This document shows positions 48,500 to 56,536 of a stretch of 64,000 nucleotides of DNA, piece after piece. Positions within the stretch are counted from its first letter, which is position 1. Every line of letters begins with the position of its first letter. The notes beneath the pieces are model-generated. The model made no database searches. It saw nothing but the letters and a program-made list of their open reading frames with translations, and was not told the DNA's origin. This DNA is from Intrasporangium flavum. GTDB lineage: Bacteria; Actinomycetota; Actinomycetes; Actinomycetales; Dermatophilaceae. The stretch is taken from the NCBI RefSeq assembly GCF_001956915.1, contig NZ_MLJO01000008.1, positions 1-64,000 of the forward strand. Reading direction: 5' to 3'. The position numbers were made by a program, and so were the translations under genes.

Positions 48500-50149
48500 T
48501 CAGCGGGCGCGGCGGCGCGAGGCCGGACGCTTGTCGCTCGGGCGCTGGACCGGCTGGCCGGCCTCGCGGGCCGCGACCTGCAGGCCGACGCCGTGCCCGG
48601 CCAGGGCGTCGACGAGCGCGAGGGCCGAGGCCTCCTGCGCGAGGACGTCGACGCGCAGGCCGTGCTCCTGGGCCGTCTTGGCCGTGGCCGGGCCGATGCA
48701 CGCGACGACCGTTGCGGCGTGGGGCTTTCCGGCGATGCCGACGAGGTTGCGCACCGTCGAGCTCGACGTGAAGAGCACCGCGTCGTAGTCGCCGCCCTTG
48801 ATGGCGTCGCGGATCGACGCGGCCGGCGGGGCGGCGCGCACCGTGCGGTAGGCGGTGACGTCGTCGACCTCCCAGCCCATGTCGCGCAGGCCGGCGACGA
48901 GGGTCTCGGTGGCGATGTCGGCGCGGGGCAGCAGGACCCGGTTGATCGGGTCGAGCACCTCGTCGAACTCGGGCCACGCCTCGAGCAGGCCGGCGGCCGA
49001 CTGCTCACCGGTGGGCACGAGGTCGGGGTTGATGCCCCACTCGCGCAGCGCCTCGGCGGTGACGCCACCGACGGCGGCCACCTTGAGGCCGGCGAAGGCG
49101 CGGGCGTCGAGGCCGAACTCCTCGAACCGCTCGCGGACCGCGCGCACCGCGTTGACCGACGTGAAGCCGATCCACTCGTAGCGACCGGTGACCAGGCCCT
49201 TGACGGCCTTCTCCATCTGCTGCGGCGTGCGCGGCGGCTCGACGGAGATCGTCGGCACGACGTCGGCCGTGGCGCCGTAGCCGGCGAGGCGGTCGACCAT
49301 CGGGCCGGCCTGGGCCTGCGTGCGCGGCACGAGGACCTTCCAGCCGAAGAGCGGCTTGGTCTCGAACCACGCGAACTCCTCGCGCAGGTCGACGTTCGGC
49401 GAGACGACGGCGAGCGAGACCTCGAAGGGCTCCTTGCCGGAGAAGAGGCGGTCGACGGCCTCGAGCGAGGACGTGACCGACGTCTGGCGGACCGTCGTCG
49501 GGTTGGTCGTCAGGGCCACGAGCGACTCGCCGGGACGGCCCGCGGCGAGCAGCGCCGACAGCGCCTTGCGGATGGTCTCGGTGTTGCCGAGGAGCACCAC
49601 GGTGTCGGCGTCGGCCGTGTACGGCGCGAGGTCGAGGCCGGCGTGCTCGGTGGCGAGCACGTGGACGGCCCCAGTGGCCTTGGACGTCAGCGGCACCCCG
49701 GCGTACGTCGGGCCGGCGGTGACCGCCGAGACACCCGGCACGACGTCGAAGGTCAGGCCGGCCTTGCGACAGGCGCGGACCTCCTCGGCGAGGCCGTTGA
49801 AGGTGGCGGGGTCGCCGTCCATGAGGCGCACGACGAGGCCGGCCGGGCCGACCGCCTTGGCGGCCTTGACGACGAGCTTGGCGCGGACCGCGTGGGTCAG
49901 CTCCTGGCCCTGCTCGCCGTGGCCGGCGTCGATGACCTCGACGCCGGGACGGGCGTGGGCCAGCACGACGTCCTCGCGGGCGACGCGGTCGAGCACGACG
50001 GCGTCGGCGGCCGCGAGCAGGTCGCGGGCGCGCAGCGTCAGCAGGCCCGGGTCACCGGGCCCGGACCCGACGAAGGCGACGCGGGCGGGAGAGGTCGAGA
50101 GCGTGGGGGTCGACGCCGTCTGCTCCGACGGCTGGCGAGACTGGGTCAC
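48500..50149 (-). CDS. hemD: Fused uroporphyrinogen-III C-methyltransferase / uroporphyrinogen-III synthase
   Basis: A 549-residue bifunctional protein. The N-terminal half (about 20-265) is a SUMT/CobA-type methyltransferase ([50 protein letters not shown]), the C-terminal half (about 280-530) is HemD ([40 protein letters not shown]). Such fusions are standard in actinobacteria and sit at the branch to sirohaem/cobalamin. GTG 50149 overlaps the hemC stop as GTGA. Confidence 0.94.
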   Translation of the reverse strand: MTQSRQPSEQTASTPTLSTSPARVAFVGSGPGDPGLLTLRARDLLAAADAVVLDRVAREDVVLAHARPGVEVIDAGHGEQGQELTHAVRAKLVVKAAKAVGPAGLVVRLMDGDPATFNGLAEEVRACRKAGLTFDVVPGVSAVTAGPTYAGVPLTSKATGAVHVLATEHAGLDLAPYTADADTVVLLGNTETIRKALSALLAAGRPGESLVALTTNPTTVRQTSVTSSLEAVDRLFSGKEPFEVSLAVVSPNVDLREEFAWFETKPLFGWKVLVPRTQAQAGPMVDRLAGYGATADVVPTISVEPPRTPQQMEKAVKGLVTGRYEWIGFTSVNAVRAVRERFEEFGLDARAFAGLKVAAVGGVTAEALREWGINPDLVPTGEQSAAGLLEAWPEFDEVLDPINRVLLPRADIATETLVAGLRDMGWEVDDVTAYRTVRAAPPAASIRDAIKGGDYDAVLFTSSSTVRNLVGIAGKPHAATVVACIGPATAKTAQEHGLRVDVLAQEASALALVDALAGHGVGLQVAAREAGQPVQRPSDKRPASRRRAR

Positions 50150-51189
50150 GAAACTTGCTCCGGTCGGTGGGTGGCGTGCGGTGTGTCGAGCTGGGGGTCG
50201 TGCTGAGTGTCGAACGGGGTGTCGGACGGTGGGTCGGCGTCCGGGGTGGCACCTGCCGGGGCGGCCGCCCCGACCGGGGTGCCGGTGATCTCGGCGGCGC
50301 CGTCCTCGAGGCAGACGTGCGCGAGCCGGCGCCCGAGGTCCTCGGGCTCGTGGTACCCGCCCACGAGCGAGCGACGCAGCTCGACGGCGCCGTCCTCCGT
50401 GCCGACGAAGGCACGCAGCGACAGCACCGGGCCGTCGTCGTCCTCGACGACCTCGGCCAGCGCCCCGACGGGGGCGGTGCAGCCGGCCTCGAGGGTGCGC
50501 AGCAGCGACCGCTCGGCGAGGACGCACGCGCGGGTGTCGGGGTCATCGAGCGGGGTGACCGCGGCGAGCACGTCGGCGCGGTCGGACCGGCACTCGACGG
50601 CGAGGGCGCCCTGGCCCGGCGCCGGGAGCACCTGGATCGGGTCGAGCACCTCGGTGGCCTCCTCGAGGCGGCCGAGTCGGGCCAGGCCCGCCCGCGCGAG
50701 GACCACGGCGTCGAGCGTGCCCGACGTGACGAGGCCGATGCGGGTGTCGACGTTGCCGCGGATCGGCCGGATCTCGATGCCGAGACCGAGCGCGGCGAGC
50801 TGAGCGGTGCGACGCGGCGACCCGGTGCCGACGACCGACCCGGCCGGCAGCTCGCCGAGGGTCAGGCCGTCGCGGGCCACGAGGACGTCGCGGCTGTCTT
50901 CACGCGTGGGGACCGCGGCGACGACGAGACCGGGCTCGGGCGTCGTCGGGAGGTCCTTGAGCGAGTGGACGGCGACGTCGATGCGCCCGTCGAGCAGCGC
51001 CCTGCGGATGGCGGCGGCGAAGACGCCGGTGCCGCCGATCGCGGTGAGCAGCTCGCCCGAGGTGTCGCCCTCGGTCGTGATCTCGACGAGCTCGACGTCG
51101 TGGCCGAGCGCGCGCAGGCGGTCGGCCACCCAGGCGGACTGGGTCGTCGCGAGCGCGGAGCGGCGGGTGCCGAGGCGCAGCGCGGTCAT
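50146..51189 (-). CDS. hemC: Hydroxymethylbilane synthase
   Basis: A 347-residue porphobilinogen deaminase. The dipyrromethane cofactor is carried by C237 (LEAGCTAPVGA); HSLKDLPT holds the catalytic Asp, and GSPRRTAQL and RGNVDTR the substrate arginines. The last 35 residues (PPSDTPFDTQHDPQLDTP and on) are a repetitive Asp/Pro/Thr tail absent from most homologues. ATG 51189 overlaps hemA as ATGA and its stop overlaps hemD as GTGA. Confidence 0.95.
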   Translation of the reverse strand: MTALRLGTRRSALATTQSAWVADRLRALGHDVELVEITTEGDTSGELLTAIGGTGVFAAAIRRALLDGRIDVAVHSLKDLPTTPEPGLVVAAVPTREDSRDVLVARDGLTLGELPAGSVVGTGSPRRTAQLAALGLGIEIRPIRGNVDTRIGLVTSGTLDAVVLARAGLARLGRLEEATEVLDPIQVLPAPGQGALAVECRSDRADVLAAVTPLDDPDTRACVLAERSLLRTLEAGCTAPVGALAEVVEDDDGPVLSLRAFVGTEDGAVELRRSLVGGYHEPEDLGRRLAHVCLEDGAAEITGTPVGAAAPAGATPDADPPSDTPFDTQHDPQLDTPHATHRPEQVS

Positions 51190-52568
51190 GCGCCACCTCC
51201 CCGCTTGGGAGGGGTCGACACGTTGGCGACGTCCTTGGGCTCGAGGTCGAACAGCTCGCGCAGGGCGGCCGCGTAGTCGTCGCCGCTGCCCTCCATCGCG
51301 AACTCCTTGACGCGTCGGGTCGGGGTGTGGAGCAGCTTCTCGACGATCCGGTGCACGGCGAGGCCGATCTCGGCGCGGGTGCCCTCGTCGAGGCCGGGCA
51401 GGCGCTGGTCGAGCCGCTCCATCTCGACGGCGACGAGCTCGGCGGCCCGCGAGCGCAGCGCGGCGACGGTCGGCGCGACGGTCTTCTCGACGCGTCGGGT
51501 CAGGTAGTCGGCGACTTCGCCGGTGACGAGCTCGCGGACGCGGACGACCTGGGTGGTGTCGGCCCGGCCCTCGAGGAGCCGGCCGAGGTGCTGCAGGTCG
51601 AGCAGCGCGACCGAGGGCACCGGCGTCGACCACGTGTCGGCGGGCTCGACGTCGCGGGGCAGCGCGAGGTCGACGACGACCTGCGGGCGGCCGTCGCGTC
51701 GGGCCGCGGCGGCGTCGAGGTCGGCGCCGGTGACGACGTGGCCGACGGCACCCGTGCACGTGATGACGAGGTCGGCCTCGGCGAGCACGTCGGGCAGCTC
51801 GGACCACGGCCGGGCGGTGCCCTCGGTGGCGGCCGCGAGGCGCTCGGCGCGCTCGGGGGTGCGGTTGACGACGGTCAGCTCGCCGATCCCGTTGCGGCGC
51901 GTGGTGGCTGCGGCGAGGCCGCTCATGGCGCCGGCGCCGACGACGGCGGCGCTGCGCCGCTCGAGCGGCCCGAGCACCTGGGCGGCCTGCTCGAGGGCGA
52001 TCTGCACGAGCGAGACGCTGTGGCGGTCGATGTCGGTCTCGGAGTGGGCGCGCTTGCCGACCCGGAGGGCCTGCTGGAACAGCGAGTTGAGCGACTCGCC
52101 GGCCTGGCCGCGCTGCTGGGCACCGGAGAGGGCGTCGCGCATCTGGCCGAGCACCTGCGCCTCGCCGACGGCCATCGAGTCGAGGCCGCACGCGACGGTG
52201 AAGGTGTGGGCGACGGCGGCGTCGTCGAAGCGCACGTAGAGGTGGTCGGCCAGCGACTCGGCCCGGGCGGCCAGGGCCTCGGCGGGGTCGGTGGGCGCCA
52301 CGTGCGAGGTGGTGACGGCCTCGCCCTGCTCGATGCCGGCGGCGAGCGCGAGGGCCTCGCCGATGGCGGCGACGGCCGGGTGGAAGGCGGCGACCTCGGC
52401 GTAGACCTCGAGCCGGTTGCACGTGGAGAGCACGACGGCCTCCGACGCCGTGGCCGAGCCGAGCACCGAGCCGGCGATGGCCTCGGCGCGGTCGGGGCGC
52501 TCGGACAGCGCCTCGAGCACCGACAGGGGCGCCGTGTGGTGGGACAGGCCGATGACGAGCAGGCTCAT
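51186..52568 (-). CDS. hemA: Glutamyl-tRNA reductase
   Basis: A 460-residue NADPH-dependent enzyme that opens the C5 haem pathway. The catalytic cysteine is C50 in VLSTCNRLEVY, with GLSHHTAPL at the N terminus, and the Rossmann motif AVVGAGAMSGLAA is in the middle. The C-terminal dimerisation domain is normal. ATG 52568 overlaps the rex stop as ATGA, coupling haem synthesis to the redox sensor. Confidence 0.96.
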   Translation of the reverse strand: MSLLVIGLSHHTAPLSVLEALSERPDRAEAIAGSVLGSATASEAVVLSTCNRLEVYAEVAAFHPAVAAIGEALALAAGIEQGEAVTTSHVAPTDPAEALAARAESLADHLYVRFDDAAVAHTFTVACGLDSMAVGEAQVLGQMRDALSGAQQRGQAGESLNSLFQQALRVGKRAHSETDIDRHSVSLVQIALEQAAQVLGPLERRSAAVVGAGAMSGLAAATTRRNGIGELTVVNRTPERAERLAAATEGTARPWSELPDVLAEADLVITCTGAVGHVVTGADLDAAAARRDGRPQVVVDLALPRDVEPADTWSTPVPSVALLDLQHLGRLLEGRADTTQVVRVRELVTGEVADYLTRRVEKTVAPTVAALRSRAAELVAVEMERLDQRLPGLDEGTRAEIGLAVHRIVEKLLHTPTRRVKEFAMEGSGDDYAAALRELFDLEPKDVANVSTPPKRGGGA

Positions 52569-53245
52569 CGCGCCACCGCCGATCGCAGCTCGCCGGCCGC
52601 GAGCGCCTTGCGCTGCGCGTGGAAGGCGAGGATCTGCAGCTCGGTGGACAGGTCGACGCGTCGCACGTCGACGCCGTCGGGCACGGACAGCACGGCGGGC
52701 GCGAAGTTGAGGATCGAGGAGATACCCGTGCCCACGAGGGCGTCGCAGACCGCCTGGGCGGCCGGGGCCGGCGTCGCGATGACCCCGATGGCGATGGGGT
52801 CGACGGCGTGGTGGGCGGCCATCTCGGCCAGCGGGCGGATGCGGACGCCGACGACGACCTCGTCGGCGAGCGCCGGGTCGTCGTCGTAGAGGCCGACGAT
52901 GCGGAAGCCCTTGGTGACGAAGCCCGAGTAGGAGGCGAGCGCGTGGCCCAGGTTGCCCATCCCGACGATGGCCACGGGCCAGTCCTGGGTCAGGCCGAGG
53001 GCGCGGGAGATCTCGAGGGCGAGGGTCTCGACGTCGTAGCCGACGCCGCGCACCCCGTAGGAGCCGAGGTGGCTGAGGTCCTTGCGGAGCTGGGCCGAGC
53101 GCACGCCCACCTCGGCCGCGAGCTCTTCGGAGGAGACCGACAGCACGCCGTCCTCAGCCAGTCGGGACAGCGTCCGCAGGTACTCAGGGAGCCGCGCGAC
53201 GGTTGCGTCGGGGATCTCTCGACGCAGAACAGGGTCGGCGGACAC
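52565..53245 (-). CDS. rex: Redox-sensing transcriptional repressor Rex
   Basis: A 226-residue repressor that binds DNA when NADH/NAD+ is low. The N-terminal winged helix contains VSSEELAAEVGVRSAQLRKD and SYGVRGVGYDV; the NAD(H) Rossmann domain has VAIVGMGNLGHALASY (about 90-105), and the C-terminal swapped helix LSTELQILAFHAQR is intact. GTG 53245 is the start in frame with the family. It heads rex-hemACDB and has a near-consensus copy of its own operator over its promoter. Confidence 0.95.
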   Translation of the reverse strand: MSADPVLRREIPDATVARLPEYLRTLSRLAEDGVLSVSSEELAAEVGVRSAQLRKDLSHLGSYGVRGVGYDVETLALEISRALGLTQDWPVAIVGMGNLGHALASYSGFVTKGFRIVGLYDDDPALADEVVVGVRIRPLAEMAAHHAVDPIAIGVIATPAPAAQAVCDALVGTGISSILNFAPAVLSVPDGVDVRRVDLSTELQILAFHAQRKALAAGELRSAVAR

Positions 53246-53310
53246 GCTTGCTCACCGGCTCCTCTCGCAGAGGCGTTCGACACGAACGCGGAGCACGTAA
53301 GGACCTGTTC

Positions 53311-53339
53311 AGGCTAGACGTTTGTGAAGCCATGCACAA
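53311..53339 (-). promoter_or_regulatory. rex-hem operon promoter with Rex operator
   Basis: On the minus strand TTGTGC (53339-53334), a 17-nt spacer and TAGCCT (53316-53311) form a promoter; the expected start near 53304 leaves about 60 nt before the rex GTG. The Rex site TTGTGCATGGCTTCACAA (53339-53322) matches 13 of 14 fixed positions and overlies the -35 box and spacer, so Rex should repress its own operon as in Streptomyces. Confidence 0.75.
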
Positions 53340-53393
53340 AGTTGACGTGACGGGCCTATCAGACGTAGGGACGCCCCCGGGCACCGGTCCCCG

Positions 53394-53690
53394 TCAGCCG
53401 TCGCCGAGGGCGCGCCGCAGGCGCCCCTCGTCGACCCGCCAGAAGTCGTGCCGCCGCCCGTCGACGAAGGTCACCGGGATCTGTTCGCCGTAGCGCCGCA
53501 CGAGGTCCGGGTCCTGGTCGACGGAGCGCTCCTGCCAGCTCACGCCGAGGTCGGCGGTGACACGCTCGACGACGGCCCGCGCCTCCTCGCACAGGTGGCA
53601 GCCCTCGCGCCCGAGCAGCACGACGCGCGGAGGCGGGGCGGCGCCCCCGGCGTCCGTCGCGCTGGGGCCGGGACCGTCGGTCGTGCTCAT
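53394..53690 (-). CDS. Glutaredoxin-like (DUF836) thiol protein
   Basis: A 98-residue thioredoxin-fold protein with the redox motif CHLC (C31, C34) in LLGREGCHLCEEARAVV and the cis-Pro in EQIPVTFVDG. Electron donor and target are unknown. This family neighbours rex-hem in many actinobacteria. ATG 53690 has no Shine-Dalgarno sequence; TACAGT (53702-53697) ends exactly 6 nt before it, so it is probably leaderless. Its stop is 148 nt before rex, with the Rex promoter between. Confidence 0.86.
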   Translation of the reverse strand: MSTTDGPGPSATDAGGAAPPPRVVLLGREGCHLCEEARAVVERVTADLGVSWQERSVDQDPDLVRRYGEQIPVTFVDGRRHDFWRVDEGRLRRALGDG

Positions 53691-53739
53691 GGACCCACTG
53701 TAAGACGCCGGGTCCGGCCACCCCCCGGGGACGACAAGG

Positions 53740-53755
53740 GCTACCGATCGGTAGC
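53740..53755. promoter_or_regulatory. 16-bp perfect palindrome, candidate operator
   Basis: GCTACCGATCGGTAGC is a perfect inverted repeat in the 127-nt divergent region between the glutaredoxin-like gene and the BldN-like sigma factor gene. It sits 38 nt upstream of the glutaredoxin -10 box and 62 nt upstream of the sigma start, a place where a dimeric regulator could control either gene. No known family consensus is claimed. Confidence 0.45.
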
Positions 53756-53817
53756 AGATCGGTCACATCGGGCGAACGCACTCCCATCCGACCGGATCAT
53801 GGGCCAGACTGTGACGG

Positions 53818-54636
53818 ATGCGCCCGAGGAGGACGCCGGCCCGCCGGCAGCCGCGTGGTGTCGCGCCGGGGACGGTCCCGACCGCGGCCCTGCCCTCCCC
53901 TGCCCTCGCGGGCGCCTCGCTCGGCGCCGCGCCGCTCGGCGCGAACCTGCCCTCGTGGCGCTCGGCGCTCGACGCCATCTGGGCCGCCCTCGAGGACGGC
54001 ACCAACGGACGCTTCTCCGTCGGCGGCCAGGGCGCAGCCGGCGCCCCGGGCGGGCGCGGCACCCGCACCCTCGAGCGCGACGTCGCCGAGCAGGCCCGCA
54101 TCACCGCGCTCGTCGAGCTGGCCCAGGGCGGCGACCGCGAGGCCTTCGCCCAGCTCTACGACGCCTACGTCGACACCGTCTTCCGCTATGTCCTCGTGCG
54201 CGTCGCGAGCCGGCAGCTGGCCGAGGACCTCACGTCCGAGACCTTCCTGCGCGCGATGCGCCGCATCGACACCTTCACCTGGCAGGGCCGCGACATCGCG
54301 GCGTGGTTCGTGACCATCGCCCGCAACCTCATCGCCGACCACGTGAAGTCGGCCCGGTTCCGCTTCGAGGTCACGACCGCCGACATGCGCGACGCCGACG
54401 AGCGGGTCGACGCCCCCGACGCCGAGGTCCTCGCCCGGCTGCGCGACGAGCGGCTCGTCGAGGCGATCCGCGGCCTCGGCTCGGACCAGGCCGAGTGCAT
54501 CACCCTCCGGTTCCTGCAGGGCCTCAGCCTCGCCGACACCGCCAAGGTCATCGGCAAGTCGGAGGGCGCGGTCAAGCAGCTGCAGCTGCGGGCCACCCGG
54601 GCGCTGCGCAAGACCCTCGAGGGGGTGGATCTGTGA
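53818..54636 (+). CDS. ECF-type RNA polymerase sigma factor, BldN-like
   Basis: A 272-residue sigma factor. An approximately 90-residue Ala/Pro-rich extension precedes region 2 (EAFAQLYDAYVDTVFRYVLV, LTSETFLRAMRRIDTFTWQG, VTIARNLIADHVKS) and region 4 (ECITLRFLQGLSLADTAKVI, KSEGAVKQLQLRATRALR). Regions 2 and 4 and the N-terminal extension resemble SigBldN of Streptomyces, whose partner RsbN is encoded downstream; here a DUF5667 membrane protein follows. ATG 53818 is taken as start, though a shorter start within the extension is possible. Confidence 0.85.
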   Translation: MRPRRTPARRQPRGVAPGTVPTAALPSPALAGASLGAAPLGANLPSWRSALDAIWAALEDGTNGRFSVGGQGAAGAPGGRGTRTLERDVAEQARITALVELAQGGDREAFAQLYDAYVDTVFRYVLVRVASRQLAEDLTSETFLRAMRRIDTFTWQGRDIAAWFVTIARNLIADHVKSARFRFEVTTADMRDADERVDAPDAEVLARLRDERLVEAIRGLGSDQAECITLRFLQGLSLADTAKVIGKSEGAVKQLQLRATRALRKTLEGVDL

Positions 54637-55033
54637 ACCCCGTAACGCCTGTGGCACCTGCGTCGTTCTCACGACAGCGGGACGGTTCGTGTGGGGCCGC
54701 ACCGCAGCCCCTCGCGCTCCCCGGCGCCCCGGGGCGCGTGACCGCGATTCCGACTCCGACGACACCGAGGGCAGGACACGACACGACGCACCACCCGCAC
54801 CGTGCAGCCACCGCGCACCGCCGCGCATCCCTGACGCCGACGCTGCAGCGCCCCCTCCGCCACGCCAGCGTGGCGGGCCGGTGGACGCCCGCTCCGGCCA
54901 CGGACCCCACCCCGGTCCCGACGCGCGTCGGGCGAGGACGCCTGCCGCTGCACGTCGCAGCACCTGGGCACCGCAGCACCTGAGCCACCTGCACGAACTG
55001 ACCGCACGACCCGAGCACCGAAGGAGGAGAGAG
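54637..55033 (+). other. 397-nt region without a convincing gene between sigma factor and DUF5667 gene
   Basis: A frame opens with a GTGA overlap at the sigma stop and runs to 54983 (116 codons), but its product is a His/Pro/Thr/Arg mix without fold or family features, so I do not call it. The region begins with CGTAAC (54641-54646) and CGTTCT (54664-54669), 17 nt apart, resembling a BldN-type promoter. It ends in the excellent AAGGAGGAGAGAG ribosome site of the DUF5667 gene. Most of it would be a long leader. Confidence 0.5.
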
Positions 55034-56410
55034 ATGGACCTCGGCCCCACGTCCGACGCCGACCTCCTCCAGCGTGCCCTCGACGGCGAGCGCGTCACCG
55101 AGCCGGGCATCCTCGAGCTCGTCGCGGTCGTGCACGCCGTCACGGCGGTCGACCAGGCGGCCCTGGCCCCGCGCCGCGAGTTCGTCGCCGACCTGCGCGC
55201 CCGGCTGCTCGAGGACGACGGCGGCCTCGCCGCCCCGGTCGTGCCGCTCGGTGGTCCCTCCGGCGACTCCCCCACCCAGCCGCTGACGCCGACGAGCGCC
55301 CCGGACGGTCCGGGCCTCGACGCCCGCGGCGACGCGTCCCCCGAGGACACCGCGCCCGGCACCGAGCCCGGCACCGAGCCCGACGGCTCGTCCGAGGGCC
55401 CCGGCTCCGGCTCCGGCGGCACGGTCTCCGTGCTGCGCGTCGCCGCCCGCCCACTGCGCTACCTCGCGGCGGCCGCCGCGGCCCTGCTCGTCGTCGGCGG
55501 TGCCCTCGGCTGGGCGTCGCGGTCGGCGCTGCCGGGCGATGCCCTCTACGGCGTCAAGCAGGTGCTCGACCGGGCGGCCGTCCAGCTGTCCGGGTCGCGG
55601 TTCGACCAGGGCCTGACCTACCTCGCGCAGGCCGAGCAGCACATCGGTGAGGCCCGCGACCTCGTCGACCGCGGCGCCCCGGCGGCCGGCGACGTCGAGA
55701 CGGCGCTCGACCTCGCGTCCGACTCCACGACCCGCGCCCAGACGCTCCTGCTCGAGGCCTACCGCAGCGACAACCGCGCCGACGCACTGACCGAGCTCGC
55801 CGACTTCTACGCCCGGGCCCTCCCGCAGGTCGACGCGCTCCGCAGCCAGGTGCCCGCCGCGGCACTCCCGTCGTGGCAGCGTCTGCACGACCTCCTGACC
55901 CAGAACCGCGTGGCGGTGCTGCGCGAGCTCGCGACCTGCACCGCCTGCGGCGACCGCGCCACCCAGGCCCGTCAGCTGCTGTCGGCGATCGTCACGGGCA
56001 CCCCCTCCTCGTCGGCGACCACCGCGATCCCCCAGCCCTCCTCCGGTCGCCCGACGACGCCGGCACCCCCTGCGACCGTCCCCCGACAACCCGGCGGCAC
56101 GGTGACCGTGCCAGGGGTCGGCGGGGTCCCCCTCCCCGGCCTCGGCGTCACCGGCGGCGTGACCCTGCCCGGCAGCACCATCCAGCTGCCGGGCGTCGGC
56201 GTGTCCTCGTCCTCCGTCGGTGTCGGCGGGGGCGGCGTCACGCTGCCGGGCAGCACGGTGAGCCTGCCCGGCGTCACGGCGACGTCCGGCACGATCGGCG
56301 TCGGGGGTGGCGGGGTCTCGATCACCGGGCTGCCGTCGGTCCCGCTGCCGTCGGTGAGCCTCACCGTGCCGCAGCTGCCACTGACGCCCTCGCTGCCCAA
56401 GCTGCCCTGA
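55034..56410 (+). CDS. DUF5667 membrane protein, candidate anti-sigma factor
   Basis: A 458-residue protein. Residues 1-60 are a short helical cytoplasmic domain (DLLQRALDGERVTEPGILEL), then a Pro/Thr/Glu-rich linker, one transmembrane helix near 141-160 (YLAAAAAALLVVGGALGWAS), the DUF5667 domain (SALPGDALYGVKQVLDRAAV and a helical bundle), two Cys in ATCTACGD, and a repetitive secreted tail (GVTLPGST units with GVGGGGV spacers). Cytoplasmic N terminus, single helix and the sigma gene upstream suggest RsbN-like sequestration of the sigma factor; this is inference. ATG 55034 is fixed by the strong ribosome site. Confidence 0.82.
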   Translation: MDLGPTSDADLLQRALDGERVTEPGILELVAVVHAVTAVDQAALAPRREFVADLRARLLEDDGGLAAPVVPLGGPSGDSPTQPLTPTSAPDGPGLDARGDASPEDTAPGTEPGTEPDGSSEGPGSGSGGTVSVLRVAARPLRYLAAAAAALLVVGGALGWASRSALPGDALYGVKQVLDRAAVQLSGSRFDQGLTYLAQAEQHIGEARDLVDRGAPAAGDVETALDLASDSTTRAQTLLLEAYRSDNRADALTELADFYARALPQVDALRSQVPAAALPSWQRLHDLLTQNRVAVLRELATCTACGDRATQARQLLSAIVTGTPSSSATTAIPQPSSGRPTTPAPPATVPRQPGGTVTVPGVGGVPLPGLGVTGGVTLPGSTIQLPGVGVSSSSVGVGGGGVTLPGSTVSLPGVTATSGTIGVGGGGVSITGLPSVPLPSVSLTVPQLPLTPSLPKLP

Positions 56411-56455
56411 GCCGGCGGCTGACAGGCCCGTCCCCGACACGCCGACCCCGACGAT

Positions 56456-56529
56456 CGAACGAGTCGTTCGGTGCCGACCGCGGCGGTGCACCGACGCGTT
56501 CGCGCCTCGGCGACGCGTTCGGCACCGAA
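56456..56529. terminator. Bidirectional hairpins between convergent genes
   Basis: CGAACGA-g-TCGTTCG (56456-56470) and an 11-bp inverted repeat TTCGGTGCCGA/TCGGCACCGAA (56467-56477 and 56519-56529) lie between the DUF5667 stop and the acyltransferase stop and can act on transcripts from either side. Confidence 0.6.
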
Positions 56530-56536
56530 CCGCTCG

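Noticed and set aside
54633-54983. 116-codon frame overlapping the sigma factor stop by GTGA
   Set aside because: Tempting because of the overlap, but the product is a His/Pro/Thr/Arg mix with no helix, signal or family resemblance, and the next gene has its own strong ribosome site far downstream.
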